Source of the DNA: Rhynchopus euleeides
Taxonomy: Eukaryota; Euglenozoa; Diplonemea; Diplonemida; Diplonemidae
Assembly (NCBI GenBank): GCA_963210315.1
Contig: OY723247.1
Span: 558,001-622,000 of the forward strand
Reading direction: 5' to 3'
DNA length: 64,000 nt
Made by a program: the position numbers and the translations under genes. Of the stretch, positions 43,104-54,310 are shown piece after piece (the first letter of the stretch is position 1; each line of letters begins with the position of its first letter). The notes under the pieces were generated by a model. The model did not search any database. It had not been told where the DNA came from and worked only from the letters and a program-made list of their open reading frames with translations.

Positions 43104-43130
43104 CCTGTCAACGTGGGTGTGTGTGGTGTA
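42989..43130 (-). pseudogene. Third copy of the HSP70 5' end (first four codons, 5' UTR, ~130 bp upstream)
   Basis: From CGAATGCTGCCAT (antisense MAAF) through GCGAATAAAACTAAAAAAC to TAACCTGTCAACGTGGGTG, matching the intact gene at 50468-50607, then diverging. Confidence 0.82.
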
Positions 43131-43827
43131 TATATGGTGCACATACCCGTACTGGCTGCTCCCCACACGTCACAAAAAGAACCCAATCGGACTGTAACCG
43201 CACTCGCTAAAAAGGAGGGTCAACAGAGGTGCAGGGGAGAGGGGGTGGGGCAGGTCTGCGCATCGCTTCGTTTGGAAGACATCCGCCTCGTTGTGCGGCA
43301 TGAACTTAAACACAGCCGCACATCCATAAAATGAAAGCAGCCACACCGGCAAACCCCGGCTCTTCCTGACACACTGCAGCCAAAGTGCGTTTGTAGCGGA
43401 ACCAGCAGCCGGGATAGCGGCAGCTGCGGTTCGACACTGCAACAACACAAAGGCAAACACCGCAGCGTTTCTCGGATACCCGATAATCGGGGGCACAAAA
43501 CAAATCGGAACAAGCAAAGAAAGACAAGCAAGCAATCAAGTAATCGGGCAAACGGCCCCACGAGCTGCATCGCACTGCGCCACGCAGACACATAAAAACG
43601 TCGAGTTGAAGCTAATCGCGCGATCGCGCGGCCCATCCGCATCGCCACCCACCCGTGAAATGCCACAAGAGTGAGTCCAGAAAACTAAGTGTTGGAAAAG
43701 GGAGAGGGCCCTCAAAGGGCAGTCAAAGGAAAGGAAGGCCAGCACGTGTATGCACGCAGCTGATGATGATGGCCCGTCGTACAACAGCTGTCTCTGCTGT
43801 GCAACTCCAGCGAGCTACACCACTCCT
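43131..43827. other. 3' flank of the PARP gene, no gene seen
   Basis: No supported frame. The 147-codon minus frame here is low-information. Confidence 0.35.
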
Positions 43828-46800
43828 CTACGGGCTGTAGTCAACAACGTACAGCGGCAGCACCTGGGCCGGATGGAAGGCGATGTACTCGTTGTTGATG
43901 ACACCGTGCCCCGCCTTCGCCCCCGCCCCCAGCCCCTTCACGTAGTAGGTGTCGTGCCCGCGCAGCGCATCCCACTCGTGCGGGGCTGCGTCCACTTTGC
44001 CGCTGGGGTCCACGCAGCGCACCACGTTGTGCAGCCCGTCGCGTTCCACAAGGTTCCCCTCGATCAGGTACGGGCTCCCGAGGTTCACCCTGCACCGCAC
44101 GAGCGAGTGCTTCCCGGCGTGCGGGCGGACGTACCGGTGCGACTTGGCGGCGCTGTCGGCGAGGTAGATCCCCAGCCCGAACATGTGGCACATCCCCCAC
44201 GTGTGCTCCTCCGTGCAGTACTCGCAGTCGCTCCCGCACAGCGTGGTGGCAAGCCCCTTCCCGCCCGACCGCGCGCACGCGTCGCTGGCGCGTGTGTCGG
44301 ACGGGCACTGCAGCCCGCTGCGCAGCAGCGTCTCCAGCACCGAGCACGACGTCCCGTGCCACAGCTCCTTCTCCGTCGCCGCCCCGTGCTTCGCCTGCAG
44401 GAAGGCGCGGCGCGACTCGTACGCCTTCTCCTGCTGCGTGTTGACCACGCGCCGGACGCGCGTCACACGCCCCAGCCCCGCGCGCTCCACCTCGTCCGCC
44501 AGCTGGTCGCACTTTGCAGTGCCCCTCGGCAGCGTCTCGAACCGCAGCTCCGCCCCGAAGGTGACGAACGCGTCCTCGTCGTGCCGGAACGAGCACGTCT
44601 CCGTCCAGTCGTAGTGCCCGCGCAGGTTCCACCCGCGGCAGTACCTCCCCGGCCCGTTCAGCTTTGGGCAGCGCCGCTGCCGCAGGCACGCGTTCCCGGG
44701 CTGCGCGTCGTCCACGCTGATGCAGCGGCTGTGCGTCACGCCCCCGCTCACGTACGCGTACGGGCGCGTGTTCAGCTCCGCCAGCTGCGCCTGCCCGATC
44801 GCCTCCGCAAGCTCCACAAAGGCGCCGACGCGCGCCCCATTCCGCTCCGGCTTCACCAGCACCACCCGGTGCCCGCGCAGGAAGCGGCACACGCTGCCGT
44901 GCACCGCCGCGTCGTCGTGCCCCAGCGCCGGGTCGAGCCACCCGACCCACAGGCACCGCGTCTGCGCCGACATCACGGTGGCGTCCACACGCCCCTTGCA
45001 CGCCGCCACCCCGCCGCGCTGGTCCTCGCCCATCTTCCGCAGCGTCGCCTCCGCGTCGTCGTCCTCCACCCCGAACCGCGCGAGCGCCTTCGGGAGCGGT
45101 GACCCCGCCGACACGTCCTGGAACTGGATCAGGTAGCGCGGGAGGCACTGGATGTTCCCCGCGCGCTGCTTCATCACGTAGTACCCGCAGCCCTGCACCC
45201 ACGTGTGGTCCACATCCGGCTTCCCCAGGATCAGCCCGCATACGAACATGTACGCGCCCCCGCGGCAGTAGCCGACAGACACGTTCGGGTCCTTCGCAAA
45301 GTACTCCCCAGCCCCGTACACCTGCCCGCTCCGCCGCAGCGGGTCGAACCCGTGCTGCGCAATGCTCAGCACGCTCCCCTCCGCCGTCCCGTGGAACCCC
45401 TCGATCATGTCGGGCGCACGCCCCTCCGCCTGCGTCATGTTGTACTCTGTGGCGCGGAACCGGAACTCCAGCGCGTCATTCCGCAGCTGCCACGCCGCCT
45501 TCACGCGGATTTGCCCGTACTGCGCCGCCTCCGACACCTGCTGCTGCAGCAGCTTTAGCTTCGCCGGCCCGACACGCGTCAGCACCCTTGCCAGCGCCGC
45601 TTCGTCTGACGACGATCCCCCCTCCGGTGCCGGTGCCGGTGCCGATGCCGGTGGTGGCACCTGCTGCGGCAGGGCGACGTGCGCGCCCTTCCCGCACCCC
45701 GCCCCCTTGCCGCACTTCCCGCCCAGATGCATCATGCAGATCGACTTGGCGTAGTTGGCAACACGCCCCATGTCCGCCCCGGCACGCACCCCACGCCGCG
45801 TGTCCTCCTCACGTGCCTCCGCCAGAGGCGCCTGCCCCTCCGCAGGGGCGAGCACCTCCACCGCACGCATCCGGCCCCCCGCTGCCGTGCCCTGGCGCCG
45901 CGCCCGGAAGCGCACCGCCTGCCCGGCAGCCAGGCTCGCCGTCCCCGCCGGCAGCGCCGACGCTGCACACGCAACATCCCCGATGTACACCGACGGGGTG
46001 CCCGTGGTGGACCCGTCGGACGCGGATGCGGACGCGAACACGGGCACGTCTGGCACAATCACCCCGGAGCTGCGCCCGTCTGCCACCGTCCAGCTCTCCA
46101 CCCGCCCCTCCAGCACCGCCCCGCTGGTGTGCCCGTCCACAACCGTAGTGACGCGCACCGCCGGGCCGCGCGCAACGCCCGCCCGCACCGCGGCACCCAC
46201 CTCCGCAGCTGTCGCCACCGCCACCCCGTCCACCCCGGCCACCCGCGCAGTCCGGAACAGCCCCGCGACGGACGCGACAGACCCAGGCTCCACCGCTGCG
46301 ATGCGCGCCGTCCCCCCCTCGAGGGTGAAGCCCAGCCCGCACACCCCGCCGCCCCGCTCCCCGCAGCCCTTGCGCAGCTCCACCTCCAGCTCCACCTCTG
46401 CTAGGGCGTCGGCGTCATCGTCGCGGCGCACCCGCTGCGGCGCAGCACGCTCCGCCATCGCGTCGTCGACCGTCACCCGCACACCCCCGGCCCGCTCGCG
46501 CATGTTCAGCTCCGCCACCTGCATCTGCGTCGCCGCCCTTGCGAGCTGCACTACCGCCGCCAGCCGCCCCGTCGCCTTGCTGGGGCACGCCCGCACCGAC
46601 ACCACCTTGTGCCCCTGCAGCAGCCCCTCCACCTCCCGCCGCAGCTGCGTCGGCCGCTCGCCCAGCGTCGGGTTGAGCCACCCGACCCACAGGCGCGATG
46701 TCGCCGTCGCCACCATTGCCCCGTCACCGCGCCCGCCACGCTCGTCGCGCTCGGTCTCATCGGCCTCCCCGCCCGCCTCGCGCCTCGGCAGGTTGTGCTT

Positions 46801-47670
46801 CACGAACGTGTGCGACGCAAGCGAACGCAGCGCCGCGAGCAGGCGCTCCCGGTCTGCGCCCCACGGCACCCGCACGGTCTTCCCGATCTCGGGCATGTGG
46901 ATCGCGCTGTCCCCGTCGAACACCAGCTCCTTCACCGGCGGGCGCGCCTCCCCGTTCTTCGTGTAGCTCATCGTCTTGCGCGTGCGCGACCCTGTGAACA
47001 CCACCTTGCTGCACTCCCGCAGGTTGTTGACGTTCCACCACTCCACGCTCTCCACCGTGCGCGCGAGCCCCGCCGTCACCACACGCACCCCGGAGGGGGC
47101 CGCCGCGCTCTGCCGCACCGCGCACGCCCGCAGCCTCCCCTCGTGGCACTCGGCCCGGAACTCCACCTCGGCGTTGGGGTGCAGCCGGCCCCCACCTGCC
47201 TGGGTCGCGTGGCAGAACAGCTTCCCCACGTACAGCGCGCCCCCCGTGCCGCCGCCCAGCACCCCCGCGGGGGCGAAGATCGGGGCGTCTGGGGCAATCC
47301 ACCCGAACCCGCGGTCCTCCGCCCACGACACCACGCGCCCGCGGAGCCGCCCGCTGCTGTCCACCGTGCCCGCCAGCTGCAGCTGCACGCAGCCCGCCCC
47401 CGCCTGCTTTGCCTCGGACGGGGTGCGCACCCTCGTCCCGTTGACGTGCGTCACCCGCATCCCGACGACCACCCCGGCAGCCGACGCAGGCGACCCTGCC
47501 GCCACCTTGCGCACCACGCACCGCTCGCTCAGCACCATCCCGACCGAGACGCCGGGGCGTCCGAGCTCGATGCACACCTCCACAGACACGGGGCCCAGCG
47601 CCCCGGGGGCTGGGGCAGCGGCCCCTGCCTCCAGCACCTCGGAAGCACATGTTGGGGACATCTTCTGCAT
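43828..47670 (-). CDS. Multi-domain PARP protein: duplicated PDZ-like, cold-shock-like, RRM-like, CCCH and PARP catalytic regions (1280 aa)
   Basis: The start is the ATG at 47670 (MQKMSPTCASEV) or 47661; the frame upstream is repeat sequence. In order: PDZ-like ~28-95 (GSPASAAGVVVGMRVTHVNG); cold-shock-like ~107-187 (GRVVSWAEDRGFGWIAPD); RRM-like ~324-404 (LWVGWLNPTLGE); second PDZ-like ~426-511 and cold-shock-like ~518-609; CCCH finger ~643-664; PARP 1 ~701-851 (GFHGTAEGS, VYGAGEYFAK); RRM-like 2 ~905-989 (LWVGWLDPALGH); CCCH ~1001-1030; PARP 2 ~1036-1280 (ELWHGTS, FGLGIYLADSAAKSHRYV, NNEYIAFHPAQVLP). PARP 2 keeps the His-Tyr-Glu triad; PARP 1 has Met where the Glu aligns, so it is at best mono-ADP-ribosylating. 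CCCH plus PARP resembles the TIPARP/ZAP group, which acts on RNA and stress responses. The nucleic-acid-binding repeats suggest an RNA-linked ADP-ribosyltransferase. Single exon. Confidence 0.85.
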   Translation of the reverse strand: MQKMSPTCASEVLEAGAAAPAPGALGPVSVEVCIELGRPGVSVGMVLSERCVVRKVAAGSPASAAGVVVGMRVTHVNGTRVRTPSEAKQAGAGCVQLQLAGTVDSSGRLRGRVVSWAEDRGFGWIAPDAPIFAPAGVLGGGTGGALYVGKLFCHATQAGGGRLHPNAEVEFRAECHEGRLRACAVRQSAAAPSGVRVVTAGLARTVESVEWWNVNNLRECSKVVFTGSRTRKTMSYTKNGEARPPVKELVFDGDSAIHMPEIGKTVRVPWGADRERLLAALRSLASHTFVKHNLPRREAGGEADETERDERGGRGDGAMVATATSRLWVGWLNPTLGERPTQLRREVEGLLQGHKVVSVRACPSKATGRLAAVVQLARAATQMQVAELNMRERAGGVRVTVDDAMAERAAPQRVRRDDDADALAEVELEVELRKGCGERGGGVCGLGFTLEGGTARIAAVEPGSVASVAGLFRTARVAGVDGVAVATAAEVGAAVRAGVARGPAVRVTTVVDGHTSGAVLEGRVESWTVADGRSSGVIVPDVPVFASASASDGSTTGTPSVYIGDVACAASALPAGTASLAAGQAVRFRARRQGTAAGGRMRAVEVLAPAEGQAPLAEAREEDTRRGVRAGADMGRVANYAKSICMMHLGGKCGKGAGCGKGAHVALPQQVPPPASAPAPAPEGGSSSDEAALARVLTRVGPAKLKLLQQQVSEAAQYGQIRVKAAWQLRNDALEFRFRATEYNMTQAEGRAPDMIEGFHGTAEGSVLSIAQHGFDPLRRSGQVYGAGEYFAKDPNVSVGYCRGGAYMFVCGLILGKPDVDHTWVQGCGYYVMKQRAGNIQCLPRYLIQFQDVSAGSPLPKALARFGVEDDDAEATLRKMGEDQRGGVAACKGRVDATVMSAQTRCLWVGWLDPALGHDDAAVHGSVCRFLRGHRVVLVKPERNGARVGAFVELAEAIGQAQLAELNTRPYAYVSGGVTHSRCISVDDAQPGNACLRQRRCPKLNGPGRYCRGWNLRGHYDWTETCSFRHDEDAFVTFGAELRFETLPRGTAKCDQLADEVERAGLGRVTRVRRVVNTQQEKAYESRRAFLQAKHGAATEKELWHGTSCSVLETLLRSGLQCPSDTRASDACARSGGKGLATTLCGSDCEYCTEEHTWGMCHMFGLGIYLADSAAKSHRYVRPHAGKHSLVRCRVNLGSPYLIEGNLVERDGLHNVVRCVDPSGKVDAAPHEWDALRGHDTYYVKGLGAGAKAGHGVINNEYIAFHPAQVLPLYVVDYSP

Positions 47671-47815
47671 GACCAGCGCCGTCAGGTCTATGCTGGTGGG
47701 GGTGGGGGTGGGGGGTGCTCCCTGTGGGTGGGTGGGTGGGTGGGTGTGCTTCGTGGGTGAGAGGAGGAGCACGGCTGCAGCAGCGACGGCACAGCACGCG
47801 TGCCTGGCAGTGCAA

Positions 47816-48430
47816 GTGGCATGTGATATGTGATATGTGGCATGGCATGGCATGGCATGACATAGCAGAGCATGGTGCAAACTTTGAACACAAGAATAAA
47901 ATGGCATGGGATGGGGTGTCTGGGAGCGGGAGGGGGGAGGGGAGGGGAGGGGCGGCCACCACTTCGGTCTCGTCCATTGACATCAGGTTACGAAAAACCT
48001 GTGTGGGCACACAGCCCACACAGCAGAGACATTACTGCCAGCCACGAGATGGTCCGGCCCTCGTAGCAGGGCCGGGCCGGAGACGGCTTTGCAGCAGACA
48101 GCAGGGGCATCGCTGGCGGAAACTATCGGGGTTAGAGAGGGCACATACAGGTGTGCCCGTGGCCATGTGCGTTGACACTGCATGCCGCTGGAGGCGCGTC
48201 GCCGACTTCCCCGTCTCGGGTTAAACCACTCAACTCAACTCAAAAACCAAACAAAAGCAACCTGAGGGCCGTGTGCACCCTGTCCCGCCGGGGGAGCAGG
48301 GGCACAGGCGGCAGCCCGGAAGAAAGAAGGGGCTGGCAAAGACAAGGTGGAAACGAAAGGGTGGGAAAAAGGACAAGATGGGAAGGAGAGGGTGTGGTTG
48401 TGGGTGGGGGTGTGCGGTGTGCGGTAAGCA
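47816..48430. repeat. ~0.6 kb segmental duplication, copy 2
   Basis: See 31950-32539. Here it forms the interval between the PARP start and the HSP70 3' end, so it may contain PARP promoter or HSP70 3' UTR. A match of CCGCCCCCCGGACCACACAAC continues to ~48470. Confidence 0.88.
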
Positions 48431-48572
48431 CCGCCCCCCGGACCACACAACACAACACACCACAGCATAATAACACAACACCGCAGAAAAGCACAACAAA
48501 GAGCAACGCCACCAACACATCAGCCAGGAGTGTGCATGCACAATCGCTTGCCCTCCCTGTATTTTGAAATGA

Positions 48573-50480
48573 TCAATCCACCTCCTCGACCTGAGGCCCG
48601 GCGGTCGGTCCAGCGCTTGTACCTGCACCTGCACCTTGCCCGTACATCCTCGTCACCACCGGGGAGCAGACAGCTTCAAGATCCTGCTGGCGCGACGCAT
48701 ACTCGTCCTTTGATGCCTCCTGCGCCCCGTCCAGCCAACGCAGCGCTTCATCGCACGCGTCGACCACACGCTTCTTGTCATCGGCGGGGACGGACGCACC
48801 CGCCTCCCCACCCATCGTGCTCTTCAGCGAGTAGGCGTACGTCTCCAGCCCGTTCTTCGCCTCGACGCGTTCGCGCGCCACGCGGTCCGCCTCTGCGTAC
48901 TCCGCCGCGTCCTTGCACATTGCGTCGATGTCTGCCTGCGACGCGCGCCCCTTGTTGGTGATGGTCAGCTGCGCCGACCCCCTACCCGCCTTGTCATGCG
49001 CAGACACCTTCATGATCCCGTTCGCGTCCACGTCGAACGCCACCTCGATCTGCGGCACCCCGCGTGGGGCAGGCGCGATCCCCGCCAGGTCGAACGTCCC
49101 GAGCGGGTGGCAGTCCTTCGTCAGCGCACGCTCCCCCTCGAACACCTGGATGTGCACGCCCGCCTGGTTGTCGCTGTAGGTCGAGAAGACCTGGCTCTTC
49201 TGCGTCGGCACCGGGGTGTTGCGCTTGATCAGCGGCGTCATCACCCCGCCCGCCGTCTCGATCCCCACCGTCAGCGGCGCCACGTCGATCAGCAGCACCT
49301 TGCTGTCGCCGCCCGCCAGCGCATGTGCCTGCACCGCCGCGCCGTACGCCACCGCCTCGTCCGGGTGGATCGACCTGTTCAGCTCCTTGCCCCCGAAGAA
49401 CCCGCTCACCAGCGCCTGCACCTTCGGGATGCGCGTCGACCCCCCGACCAGCACCACCTCGTCGACCGACCGCTTGTCCATCTTCGAGTCCACCAGCACC
49501 TGCTCCACGGGCCGCAGGCACGACTGGAACAGGTCCGCGCACAGCTCCTCGAAGCGCGCGCGCGTGATGGACGTGTAGAAGTCTTGCCCCTCGAACAGCG
49601 CGTCGATTTCAATGCTCGTCTGCGCCGCAGACGACAGCGCGCGCTTCGCCCGCTCGCACGCCGTCCGCAGCCGCCGCATCGCACGCGCGTTCCGTGTCAG
49701 GTCCTTCTTCGTTTTCCGCCGGAACTCTTCCGTGAGGTGCTGCACAAGCCGGTTGTCGAAGTCCTCCCCGCCCAGGTGCGTGTCCCCTGCCGTGGCCTTC
49801 ACCTCAAACACCTCCCCGTCCATCGTCAGCAGCGTGACGTCGAACGTCCCGCCCCCGAGGTCGAAGATCATCACGTTCTTCTCCCCCCCATCCGCCGCCG
49901 CCCCGCACTGCCGGTCCAGCCCGTACGCAACCGCAGCTGCTGTCGGCTCGTTGATGATGCGCAGCACCTCCATCCCGGCAATCCGCCCCGCATCCTTCGT
50001 CGCCTGCCGCTGCGTGTCGTTGAAGTACGCCGGCACCGTCACCACGCTCTTCCGCACCTCCTTCCCGACGAACCCCTCTGCCGTCTCCTTCATCCGCGTC
50101 AGCACCATCGCGCTGATCTCCTCCGGCAGGAACTGCTTCGTCTCCCCCAGGTGCTCCACCTCGATCACCGCCTTCCCGTCCCGCCCACGCCCCACCACCT
50201 TGAAGGGCCAGTGCTGCGCGTCTGCACGCACGCACGCCTCGTCCGCCTGACGCCCGATCAGCCGCTTCGCGTCGAACACGGTGTTGCCTGCGTTCAGCGC
50301 CGCCTGGTTCTTTGCTGCGTCCCCGATGAGCCGCTCGCTGTCGGTGAAGGCCACGTACGACGGCGTGGTCCGGTTCCCCTGGTCGTTCGCAATGATCTCC
50401 ACCCGCTCGTTCTGCCACACCCCGACGCACGAGTACGTCGTCCCCAGGTCGATCCCGACGGCACCTTCGAATGCTGCCAT
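48573..50480 (-). CDS. HSP70: Cytosolic HSP70 chaperone, 635 aa
   Basis: Complete, intronless HSP70. The ATPase domain has the signatures [14 protein letters not shown] (residues ~8-21), [15 protein letters not shown] and [17 protein letters not shown]; the substrate-binding domain follows ([35 protein letters not shown]), and the C-terminus ends EEVD, the TPR-cochaperone motif of cytosolic/nuclear family members. It binds and refolds client polypeptides in an ATP-driven cycle with J-proteins and nucleotide exchange factors. Length is normal. The lid has an Ala/Gly/Thr tail before EEVD instead of GGMP repeats. Absence of introns suits heat-inducible expression. Its 5' part is duplicated twice nearby. 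Confidence 0.97.
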   Translation of the reverse strand: MAAFEGAVGIDLGTTYSCVGVWQNERVEIIANDQGNRTTPSYVAFTDSERLIGDAAKNQAALNAGNTVFDAKRLIGRQADEACVRADAQHWPFKVVGRGRDGKAVIEVEHLGETKQFLPEEISAMVLTRMKETAEGFVGKEVRKSVVTVPAYFNDTQRQATKDAGRIAGMEVLRIINEPTAAAVAYGLDRQCGAAADGGEKNVMIFDLGGGTFDVTLLTMDGEVFEVKATAGDTHLGGEDFDNRLVQHLTEEFRRKTKKDLTRNARAMRRLRTACERAKRALSSAAQTSIEIDALFEGQDFYTSITRARFEELCADLFQSCLRPVEQVLVDSKMDKRSVDEVVLVGGSTRIPKVQALVSGFFGGKELNRSIHPDEAVAYGAAVQAHALAGGDSKVLLIDVAPLTVGIETAGGVMTPLIKRNTPVPTQKSQVFSTYSDNQAGVHIQVFEGERALTKDCHPLGTFDLAGIAPAPRGVPQIEVAFDVDANGIMKVSAHDKAGRGSAQLTITNKGRASQADIDAMCKDAAEYAEADRVARERVEAKNGLETYAYSLKSTMGGEAGASVPADDKKRVVDACDEALRWLDGAQEASKDEYASRQQDLEAVCSPVVTRMYGQGAGAGTSAGPTAGPQVEEVD

Positions 50481-51167
50481 TGCTGCTGTTGGGTGCTGCT
50501 CGCGAATAAAACTAAAAAACTAAAACGAGAGCGAGTGTGCGCTTTGCGCTGTGTGTGTATGTCTTGTGTGTTGTGTGTATAACCTGTCAACGTGGGTGTG
50601 TGTGGTGTCTTAGTGGTGTGCGCACACAGCAGGCCTTGTACAGAACAGCAAAAACGTAACGCAAGGGGGTGAGTGCTCAGCCCCTCCAGACCTTTCACAG
50701 GGCGATGTGTTCCTGCCCCGAGTACACGTTCGGCCCCTCTGGGGTGGGATGGAGCCTCCGCGGCCCACTTCCACACAGCCCCCAGAGGGGCAGCCTCTGG
50801 GGCAGACCTTCGGATGGCCTGCTGCCCCCCTGCTCCACCCACATCCAACAGCAATACACAAGGGACATTACACGAATATGAGCACACGAGTCGATTCGAT
50901 CAAAGCACAACACAACACGCACCCACCCAGCCACCTCCATCGGATACGGAGCGCCTGTGATGCCTTTTCGGGAAAGTACATTCTTTTGTCAGACGGTCGC
51001 ATTCTGTTTCTTCATTCTGGATTCTTTCTCCGTGAATGGAGTCACCCACTCACCCACCCAACCGCACCCCGCCCTCTCTGCCCGGTGCCCCTCGGCCCCA
51101 CCTCCCCCAACAGGGCAGAACCCTATGGGTTGGAGACTCCACTTCCCGAGGGTGCGGGTGAGGACTG
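50224..51167 (-). promoter_or_regulatory. HSP70 5' segment and upstream region, source copy of the duplication
   Basis: Upstream of the ATG at 50480 there is a short 5' UTR (GCGAATAAAACTAAAAAAC) and ~680 bp that match 39946-40631 almost exactly, with small indels such as CAGCCACCTCCATCGG here against CAGCCACCCATCCAGC there. The block ends at GAGGACTG in both. Confidence 0.75.
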
Positions 51168-52329
51168 CAGGCGGGAAGTCGCATCCTCCGCCGTCACCTC
51201 GTTCTCTCCGGTGCGGCGGGTCACCTTGCGCGCCGAGTTCTGAACGTGCCGCAGCACAGCCTGGCCGAACAGGGTTGGCGGCGCGCCGCTGCCTTTCCGC
51301 AATACGGCGGATGGCGGCGCAGGCGTTCTCGGAGGTCGCGGGTGTTGCTGAAGGTAATGTGGCCCTTGCTCCAAAACTGCAGAAGTCGGTGAACCCAGCA
51401 CAAAGCAAGGCAGGCAACACCGGCACAATGAGCACACAGGGCGAGTCACCTCCCATGCTGACACAGTCTGGCAGGACGTAAAGGCACCCACCCCCCCACC
51501 TCGCCTGGGTGGGCTCAGCGCTACAAGGGAGTAGAGACAAGAGTTCCTCACAGCACTCCATACTGCTGTCGACATACGCCGGCTCGAGGAGCTCTCTCTC
51601 CATCAGTAGGGGAAAGCCAACCTGTCCCACGACGGTCTGAACCCAGCTCACGATACGAGGCGGTGGGGTGCACACACAAACATCCATGCCGGTTTCGTTA
51701 TCTTCTCCAATTGCCACCTGAACACAGCTTCTGTTTTGCCGGGGTGCCGCAACACGGCAGACATTGCGACGTCGTTCGAACCTGTATTATCGATAGCGTT
51801 CGGACGCCAACCGTATGACATCATCCGCAAGTAAAAAATGGGGGGAGAAATCCCCCAGCGGCAGGGGGCTTCTTGAGAGCGGGAACGTTTTGAAAATCAG
51901 TGGTGGGAAGGGGGCTAAGGAAGAGGGGTATGGCGTCGTCAAGGCGGGTAGGAGGCAGCGTCTGCCCCCAGGGGGCGGGGGGGGGGGGGACCACGGGGGC
52001 AGGGACCGTTGTGGGGCAGCACCTTCTTTAACCCGCAACAAAAACAAGCCGTGATAAAGGTAGGTTGGCTGAAGAGGCCTTCACGAAAGCGGCGCAGTAA
52101 CGTGCGGTTATTTTTTTTGGCACAGTTTTCACCTATTGGGGGTATGGAAATTTAGTCATTCTTAGTCACTTTTAGGCGATTTACGCGCGGTTTTTCGGCT
52201 GGGGAAAAGAGAGTAAGATTTTCGAAAAAAATCGATTTTTTCGCAAAAAATCGCATTGTGTCGTAGTCGCGCGTAGTCACCCGTAGTCGCCAGGTCGAGG
52301 TTCCCAGATTCCATACCCCCCCGGGGTAC
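51168..52329. other. No supported gene
   Basis: Anonymous sequence with a G-run at 51968-51988 and CGTAGTCGCGCGTAGTCACCCGTAGTCG-like triplet (parts near 52262). Frames up to 240 codons overlap the HSP70 flank and lack motifs. Confidence 0.35.
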
Positions 52330-54310
52330 TGAATTACCGATTTTTCGACATGTCGAAAAAAAAAATTTGGCCGGAAAAAAAAATTTTTTTTCGGCCGACT
52401 AAACCGAAAATCGGGCCCTCTGGGGTGCCACACCGATATTTTTCGGATTTTTTTCGGATTTTTTTTCGATTTTTGAACGATTGAACGATTGAACGATTTT
52501 TGGCCGTGCTCGTAGCATTCCCCGTAGAGGGGGTCGCTATTTCGTGTTCTCCTGGCCGCACGGAGGCATTGCCTTACGTCGCCTCTTCCTCTTTTCCTTT
52601 GGTGGTGTGTTGGTCTGGCACAGAGGGCGGGACCGTGCTGATATGCACAGTGACGACTCTCCCTTTTGTTTTGTGCCCGCCTCCACCGAGATTCGGCTGA
52701 TGCCTCTCAGACTGGGGGCGGGCGGTCGCCGACGCTGACGCGCCTGGCGGCCTGTGGTAAGTGACGTGGGGCTGGGATGGGGGGGGGGGGGTGCTGGGAG
52801 GTCGGGCCGAAGCCCTTGTTCTCTGATGATGTTATTTGGTTCACGCGTTCAGGTAGTCCTTCTCGCCGTGCTCCGTTACCCCTGCCTCGGCCAGGTAGCG
52901 CAGCGCCTCCTTGCAGTTGTGCAACAGCAGGTTGTGCACGTTTGTGGCTGTGAGGTGGTGTCGGGCCGACGCTGTCGCGGGGCAGCCGAAGAAGAGGTGC
53001 TTCAGTGAGACCCCAGGCGGGGGGTGGCCCGGCGCATGCTTCAGGCAGGGTTGGCAAGGTGGTTGTGCCGTGCCCGGGATGTCATGGTCGTAGACCAGGC
53101 GGTGGTGGTCGGCCCGGAGTCGGCGGATGGTGGTTTCCCCTAAGCGGGTGAGTCCCTCCATGCGGAGGTCGGGGCGTTGCAGTCGCGTCTCCCCGATTCC
53201 CGAACGGTACGCGTACACGCTGTCCGTGCGGGGCACCGTTGCGTCGTTGTAGATGTGTCGGCGGAGGACGACACGAGCCGACGCGAGGCTAACCTTTTTT
53301 TTGGTTGGGGTGGCCACCAGTCCAGGCTGCTGCCCCAGGGTGGCCGGATTTTCGACATGTCGAAAAAAAAAATTTTGGCCGAAAAAAAATTTTTTTTTTC
53401 GGCCGACTAAACCGAAAATCGGGCCCTCTGGGGTGCCACACCGATATTTTTCGGATTTTTTTTCGATTTTTTTCGGTTGGGGTGGCCACCAGTCCAGGCT
53501 GCTGCCCCAGGGTGGCCGGATTTTCGACATGTCGAAAAAAAAAATTTTTTGGCCGAAAAAAAAATTTTTTTTTTCCGGCCGACTAAACCGAAAATCGGGC
53601 CCTCTGGGGTGCCACACCGATATTTTTCGGATTTTTTTCGGTTTTTTTTTTTTTTTTTTTTGCGTATCCGTCAGGTGGACCACCGGGTGGGGAGAGATCC
53701 GGTGTGAGGCACTTGGGTCCGTCCAGGTGGGCAGGGGGAACCTGGGGGCGGGGGGCCTCAAAACCCGTCTACCAGTGCCGCTTCTAATCTCGTCGGTCTT
53801 GTCCCAACCACCACCAGCCAGCCCAGAACGCCCTGACGCTGCGACCTCGTCGATTTTTCCGTTTCGCCCATCCGCCCAACTCCGCCAACCCAACCAGCCC
53901 TACCCTTTCTCCCAGTCAGGGCGGTACTCACACGAGCGGCAAAGCGCTGGGGGAGGGGGGGGGGGGACATCAATAGGGGAGGGGAGGGGAGGGGTGCCAC
54001 ACCGATATTTTTCGGATTTTTTTCGGATTTTTTTTCGATTTTTTTTGGTTGGGGTGGCCACCAGTCCAGGCTGCTGCCCCACGGTGGCCGGATTTTCGAC
54101 ATGTCGAAAAAAAAAAATTTCGGCCGAAAAAAAAAATTTTTTTTTCGGCCGACTAAACCGAAAATCGGGCCCTCTGGGGTGCCACACCGATATTTTTCGG
54201 ATTTTTTTCGGATTTTTTTGCGATTTTTTTCTGCCTAGCCGGGCCTAGCCGGTCCAGGGGACTGTTCCAGGGTGGCCGAAATTTCGACATGTCGAAAAAA
54301 AAAATTCAGT
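52330..54310. repeat. Dispersed ~180 bp repeat with TTTCGACATGTCGAAA core, five copies
   Basis: Copies at about 52330-52470, 53300-53475, 53480-53650, 54045-54220 and a partial one at 54240-54305. The full unit is GGTTGGGGTGGCCACCAGTC, GCTGCCCCAGGGTGGCCGGA, the 16-bp palindrome, an A-run/T-run pair around GGCCG, GACTAAACCGAAAATCGGGC and GTGCCACACCGATATTTTTC. The palindrome and A/T runs form a strong hairpin. Confidence 0.88.
52841..53302 (-). pseudogene. LINE 3' end (C-terminal zinc-knuckle region)
   Basis: The minus frame from about 53302 to the stop at 52841 encodes SLASARVVLRRHIYNDATVP, RLGETTIRRLRADHHRLV, then a CCHC-type knuckle C-x2-C-(14)-H-x4-C (CQPC...HLFFGCPATASARH) and a final helix. 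This is the typical C-terminus of non-LTR retrotransposon ORF2. It is cut at 53302 by the dispersed palindromic repeat; the frame extends upstream only by chance through repeat sequence. Fragment, probably inactive. Confidence 0.75.

Noticed and set aside
45099-46966. Long plus-strand frames (349 and 403 codons) opposite the PARP gene
   Set aside because: GC-rich antisense shadows; Arg/Pro/Ser/Ala composition, no domain.
48996-50582. 528-codon plus-strand frame opposite HSP70
   Set aside because: Antisense shadow of a highly conserved gene.
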